Shown here piece after piece: positions 6,196 to 9,289 of a stretch of 9,289 bases of DNA. The stretch comes from Flavobacteriales bacterium. GTDB taxonomy: Bacteria; Bacteroidota; Bacteroidia; Flavobacteriales_D; Sanyastnellaceae. Each line of letters begins with the position of its first letter. Positions within the stretch are counted from its first letter, which is position 1. The DNA lies in the NCBI GenBank assembly GCA_947457325.1, contig CANGVU010000023.1, forward strand, positions 1 through 9,289, written 5' to 3'. The notes under the pieces are model-generated. The model was not told where the DNA came from. It worked only from the letters and a program-made list of their open reading frames with translations, and did no database searches. Both the position numbers and the translations under genes were made by a program.

Positions 6196-8265
6196 TTAAT
6201 AATCAAGCATGGCTTGCAAATGGGCTTTTATATTTTCAATGTTGGGCAGGTAGGCTTGTTCCAATGTGCTGTTCAAAGGTATGGCCGGTGTTACTTGGCT
6301 GCCGATGACTTTTGGCGCAGCTTCCAATGATTCAAAGCAGTTTTGGGCCACCCATCCTGCAAGCGCTTGGGCAAAACCATTGTTGGCTGGCTCTTCTGTG
6401 AGTACGAGGCAACGATTGGTTTTTTCCACGCTCTGTTGAATCAAGTCGTAATCTATGGGATTTAATGATCGCAAGTCAATGATTTCAACCTGTTCCTCCA
6501 TTGATTTGCATGCCATTTTTGCCCAATAAACGCCCATTCCATAAGTGATGACGGAAATGGATTTTGTAGCTTTGGCTTCTTGTACAACACGACCTTTGCC
6601 TATTGGGATTACATAATCTTCACTGGGTTCAATGGTCCGGGCATCATCTGTACCTTTCACTTTGCTCCAATACAATCCTTTGTGTTCTAATACAACCACC
6701 GGATTGGGGTCGTGATAGGCTGCTTTTAATAGTCCTTTCAAATCCGCACCTGTGCTTGGGTAAACGACTTTTATTCCGCGAATTTGCAACAAGACACTTT
6801 CTACGCTACTGCTGTGATAGGGACCGCCGCTTCCGTAAGCTCCAATAGGCACGCGGATAATGCAGCTTACTGGCCATTGCCCATTGCTCAAATAATAACT
6901 TCGTGATACTTCGGTGAACAATTGGTTCAATCCTGGCCAGATGTAATCAGCAAACTGAACCTCAACAATGGGTTTGAGTCCAACAGCACTCATACCTACG
7001 GTGCTTCCAATGATAAAGGCTTCTTGTATGGGGGTATTGAAAACCCGATTGTCTCCAAATTTTTCTGCCAATGTTGCTGCCTCTCGAAACACTCCGCCCA
7101 ATCTTTTTCCTACATCTTGCCCGTAGAGCAAAGCGTTCGGATCTTGCGCTAAAATCTCTTGCATGGCAAACAAAGCGCTGTCCACCATTACTGTTGCCTC
7201 TTTTCCTGCAGGGCTGCGTTCTCCGCTTTCTTGTGTAATGGGTGTCGGGGCAAAAATGTGCTCCATCAATTGATTCGGAGCAGGATCTTCCGCAAGCAAT
7301 GCTCTCTGGTATTCCTGCTCGATGCGTTGTTGTTGTGAATGCCAAATTTCATCGATGGCTTCTTGGGCAAATCCCAATTTCATCAATTGTTTTTGAAACT
7401 TGGGAAGTGGATCGCGCTTTTGGGCCTCTTCCAAATCATCCCGATACCATTCTCTTCTAACCCCACTGGTGTGATGCCCCAGCAATGGTACTTTGCAATG
7501 CAATAACCATGGTCTGCGATTTTTACGTATGTCGGTGATGATGTCGTGAATAACGTCATAACTCGCAACGAAATCGGTTCCATCGATGCTTTTAACTTGT
7601 ATACCTGGATAAGCTTTGGCCAAAGTAGTGGCGTCACCAAATCGTATTTCCGAAGCATGCGCGCTGATGTCCCATTCATTGTCTTGAACAAAATACAAAA
7701 TGGGCAACTGCTTTAGTGAAGCCATGTGCAAGGCTTCAGACACTTCACCTTCAGTCATTGAGGCGTCTCCCAATGAACAAACCACAATCGGATTGTTGTT
7801 GGGGTCTGTTTTGTCATGAAGTCCGTTTTGTTCTTTATACCAAAGTCCCATGGCTACCCCCGTTGTCGGAATGGCTTGCATTCCGGTGGCCGAACTTTGA
7901 TGAGGGATTTTAGGAAATCCCGGTCTATTCAGGGCAGGGTGGCAGTAGTAAGAACGGCCGCCAGTAAACGGATCTGACTTCTTGGCCATCAATTGCATCA
8001 TCAATTCATAGGGCTGTATGCCAATACCCAATAAGATACTGTCATCCCTGTAGTAGGCGGAGAGATAATCGATTTCTTTTAATTGTAATCCGAGGGCCAA
8101 TTGGCAAGCTTCATGGCCCCGTGATGTAGCATGGACATACTTTGAAGTAACCTTGGCATTGGTCTCATAGATGTCTGATAAACTTCTGGCCTGACACATG
8201 AGCTCAAAACCTTTCATCAGTTTTTCTGCATTGAGTGCCTTGGATCTTATACTTCCCACGTTCAT
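6196..8265 (-). CDS. Fused alpha/beta E1 component of a thiamine-diphosphate 2-oxo acid dehydrogenase
   Basis: A protein of 689 residues. The alpha half (~1-335) has the ThDP/Mg-binding run from GDASMTEGE (Gly166, Asp167) to QDNEWDIS (Asn196), the usual GDG...N motif with Ala in the third place. SRGHEA, YYRDD and GHHTSG are also typical. The beta half (~355-689) has YGQDVG, the catalytic Glu415 in NTPIQEAFIIG, FADYIWPGLNQL, and GPYHSSSVES (His484). E1 decarboxylates a 2-oxo acid and passes the acyl group to lipoyl-E2. The fused form is common in Bacteroidota and is annotated as branched-chain (2-oxoisovalerate) or unspecified E1; substrate cannot be decided here. No E2 or E3 gene is in the window. 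The ATG at 8265 is chosen because it gives MNVGSIRSKALNAEK, just ahead of the conserved domain; the longer open frame to 8595 is antisense to dapF. It is the first gene of the block. Confidence 0.93.
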   Translation of the reverse strand: MNVGSIRSKALNAEKLMKGFELMCQARSLSDIYETNAKVTSKYVHATSRGHEACQLALGLQLKEIDYLSAYYRDDSILLGIGIQPYELMMQLMAKKSDPFTGGRSYYCHPALNRPGFPKIPHQSSATGMQAIPTTGVAMGLWYKEQNGLHDKTDPNNNPIVVCSLGDASMTEGEVSEALHMASLKQLPILYFVQDNEWDISAHASEIRFGDATTLAKAYPGIQVKSIDGTDFVASYDVIHDIITDIRKNRRPWLLHCKVPLLGHHTSGVRREWYRDDLEEAQKRDPLPKFQKQLMKLGFAQEAIDEIWHSQQQRIEQEYQRALLAEDPAPNQLMEHIFAPTPITQESGERSPAGKEATVMVDSALFAMQEILAQDPNALLYGQDVGKRLGGVFREAATLAEKFGDNRVFNTPIQEAFIIGSTVGMSAVGLKPIVEVQFADYIWPGLNQLFTEVSRSYYLSNGQWPVSCIIRVPIGAYGSGGPYHSSSVESVLLQIRGIKVVYPSTGADLKGLLKAAYHDPNPVVVLEHKGLYWSKVKGTDDARTIEPSEDYVIPIGKGRVVQEAKATKSISVITYGMGVYWAKMACKSMEEQVEIIDLRSLNPIDYDLIQQSVEKTNRCLVLTEEPANNGFAQALAGWVAQNCFESLEAAPKVIGSQVTPAIPLNSTLEQAYLPNIENIKAHLQAMLDY

Positions 8266-8269
8266 GACA

Positions 8270-8277
8270 CAAAAATA
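8270..8277 (-). promoter_or_regulatory. Bacteroidota -7 box TATTTTTG for the eight-gene block (putative)
   Basis: Read on the minus strand, TATTTTTG again matches TAnnTTTG exactly and is separated from the E1 ATG by 4 nt (TGTC). Expected initiation would fall on or next to the ATG. No convincing -33 TTG was found. It lies in the only region that could hold the block's leading promoter. Confidence 0.4.
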
Positions 8278-8286
8278 ATAGGTAAT

Positions 8287-8300
8287 GGGGCATTCACCCC
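8287..8300. promoter_or_regulatory. Small GC inverted repeat between divergent starts
   Basis: GGGGCATTCACCCC is a 4-bp G:C inverted repeat around a 6-nt centre, midway between the two divergent -7 boxes. It could be an operator or a weak hairpin, but it is short enough to be chance. Confidence 0.15.
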
Positions 8301-8315
8301 CTTTCTTCTTTGTTG

Positions 8316-8323
8316 TATTTTTG
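8316..8323 (+). promoter_or_regulatory. Bacteroidota -7 box TATTTTTG for dapF (putative)
   Basis: TATTTTTG matches the Bacteroidota -7 consensus TAnnTTTG at every fixed position and ends 1 nt before the dapF ATG. No clear TTG -33 element is visible about 20 nt upstream. If active, transcription would begin at or just inside the start codon, giving an essentially leaderless message. Confidence 0.35.
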
Positions 8324-8324
8324 T

Positions 8325-9104
8325 ATGGTGGGAACTTTGTTTTACAAATACCAAGGAACAGGCAATGATTTTGTTGTCTTGGACGGCCGGAAATGGACAG
8401 ATGTTCCTTCTCAGGAATGGATTCAGCGCATCTGTCACAGAAAATGGGGTGTTGGTAGTGATGGTCTTGTGATTGTGCGACCTTCCTTGGAGAATGATTT
8501 TCATATTGATTTTTACAATCCGGATGGTTCTCAAAGTTTTTGCGGCAATGGATCACGCTGTGCTGTTGCCTTTTACCATGATTATTTTGACTCAACCAAA
8601 AACGACTTCGTTTTTTCTGCCATTGATGGTTTGCACAAGGCCCAATGGACCAATGATCTGGTAAGCATTAGTATGAAAGATGTTCACGCGAGTATGGATT
8701 CTCCTTGGGGATGTTTTATGAATACAGGTAGTCCACATGTTATGGTTCCCGTTGAGAATATTGAGGAGATGGATGTTCAAGCAAAGGGTGCTGAAATCAG
8801 ATACAATGACTACTTCAAAGCAATGAAAGGAACCAACGTTAATTTTATTCAGAAGATTTCAGACGATTGGCATCTCAGGACTTATGAACGCGGCGTTGAG
8901 GCTGAGACCTTATCATGCGGTACGGGGGTTACTGCCTCAGCCTTGTATATTTTAGAAGAATCCCAGCGAAGCGGGCAAGTTCGATTATTGACTCGTGGAG
9001 GGATTCTGGAAGTTTCTGCGGATCGCCAAGGTCCATATCAATTTACAAACGTATATTTGAAAGGCGCCGTGCAAAAAGTATTTGAAGGAAAATGGAGTTT
9101 ATGA
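8325..9104 (+). CDS. dapF: Diaminopimelate epimerase
   Basis: Converts LL- to meso-diaminopimelate (EC 5.1.1.7), the last shared step toward lysine and the peptidoglycan cross-link residue, in the cytoplasm. The protein has 259 residues, close to the family's usual size. Near the N terminus is FYKYQGTGNDFVVLD, the conserved opening. The two catalytic cysteines are Cys73 in SFCGNGSRC and Cys198 in ERGVEAETLSCGTGV, with substrate contacts expected in NTGSPH and GTNVNF. Both half-domains look intact. ATG at 8325 is preferred: an in-frame TTG at 8310 would add only a few weak residues (LYFC), and a GTG at 8328 would remove one residue. Transcribed away from the E1 gene. Its TGA overlaps the start of the following gene as ATGA. 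Confidence 0.96.
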   Translation: MVGTLFYKYQGTGNDFVVLDGRKWTDVPSQEWIQRICHRKWGVGSDGLVIVRPSLENDFHIDFYNPDGSQSFCGNGSRCAVAFYHDYFDSTKNDFVFSAIDGLHKAQWTNDLVSISMKDVHASMDSPWGCFMNTGSPHVMVPVENIEEMDVQAKGAEIRYNDYFKAMKGTNVNFIQKISDDWHLRTYERGVEAETLSCGTGVTASALYILEESQRSGQVRLLTRGGILEVSADRQGPYQFTNVYLKGAVQKVFEGKWSL

Positions 9105-9289
9105 GAAAGCATCTTAGCATATTGATTGGTTTAGTTCTTACAGCACAGATGTTAGTGGCCAGGAGTCCCATTGTTTCTGTATTGACTTGTTCTCCGGGTA
9201 GTGAATTGTACAGTGTATTTGGGCATTCGGCACTTCGGGTTCAGGATTCACTAGACGGTAAGTTCTATGATGTCGTTTACAATTATGGT
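9101..9289 (+). CDS. DUF4105 family envelope protein, N-terminal part (cut by window end)
   Basis: The first 63 codons are visible, from an ATG that overlaps the dapF stop by 4 nt. An N-terminal signal sequence (MRKHLSILIGLVLTAQMLVA) is followed by SVLTCSPGSELYSVFGHSALRV and then VVYNYG. These are hallmarks of PF13387 (DUF4105), whose Cys and His in 'TCxPG.ELYS.FGHS.IRV' look like the catalytic pair of an NlpC/P60-like papain fold. As I recall, members of this family have recently been linked to N-acylation of lipoproteins in Bacteroides (Lnb); I have not verified that this protein is the orthologue. Three predicted lipoproteins in the same window would be natural substrates, but such proteins are general in the genome. 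Located in or across the inner membrane. The rest of the gene lies beyond the window. Confidence 0.85.
   Translation, partial: MRKHLSILIGLVLTAQMLVARSPIVSVLTCSPGSELYSVFGHSALRVQDSLDGKFYDVVYNYG

Noticed and set aside
8266..8595. N-terminal extension of 110 residues on the E1 dehydrogenase
   Set aside because: The frame is open, but the extension is His/Lys/Cys-rich, unlike any E1, lies antisense to the well-supported dapF gene and covers the promoter region. The ATG at 8265 gives a normal N terminus.
1..9289. tRNA, rRNA, CRISPR array, insertion sequence, prophage or riboswitch
   Set aside because: Coding density is nearly complete, the largest gap is 59 nt, and no repeat array, transposase motif or cloverleaf-like segment was seen by eye.

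Overview
The window is most likely a chromosomal segment of a Bacteroidota bacterium. Lineage markers are a type IX secretion (T9SS) C-terminal sorting domain on the CotH-family protein, three short lipoproteins with Bacteroidota-like signal peptides, a DUF2490-type barrel, a DUF4105 protein, a fused alpha/beta 2-oxo acid dehydrogenase E1, TAnnTTTG promoter boxes and A-rich start contexts without clear Shine-Dalgarno sites. Base composition looks moderate (roughly 40-45% GC by eye). A flavobacterial or related marine/freshwater lineage fits best, but the genus cannot be fixed from this.

Layout. Positions 1-618 (+) hold the 3' end of a multi-pass membrane protein whose start lies outside the window. 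It converges on a long minus-strand block, with only 6 nt between the two stop codons. The block runs from 8265 down to 625 and contains eight genes with almost no spacing: fused E1 dehydrogenase (8265-6196), membrane-anchored TlpA/ResA-like thioredoxin (6192-5713), plant-type 2Fe-2S ferredoxin (5710-5426), a lipoprotein with two haem c sites (5413-4721), a lipoprotein with one haem c site (4717-4361), a T9SS-secreted CotH-family protein (4321-2102), a two-module lipoprotein (2105-1356) and a DUF2490-like outer-membrane barrel (1356-625). Gaps are 3, 2, 12, 3 and 39 nt, followed by a 4-nt and a 1-nt overlap, so this looks like one transcription unit, possibly with an extra promoter in the 39-nt gap. 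A 59-nt divergent intergenic region separates it from the plus-strand pair dapF (8325-9104) and a DUF4105 gene (from 9101, cut by the window edge), which overlap by ATGA.

How the genes may work together. dapF makes meso-diaminopimelate for lysine and peptidoglycan, and the DUF4105 protein is a predicted envelope enzyme, so the rightward pair is envelope-related. The leftward block starts with a cytoplasmic decarboxylating dehydrogenase, continues with redox proteins (thioredoxin fold, 2Fe-2S, haem c) and ends with a secreted and outer-membrane set (CotH/T9SS, lipoprotein, barrel). The last three genes are translationally coupled and are the best candidates for a joint cell-surface role; this is inference. 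Several start codons were chosen inside longer open frames: E1 at 8265, ferredoxin at 5710, barrel at 1356, dapF at 8325. No tRNA, rRNA, CRISPR, insertion sequence or long repeat was seen, and no gene-free stretch exceeds 60 nt.
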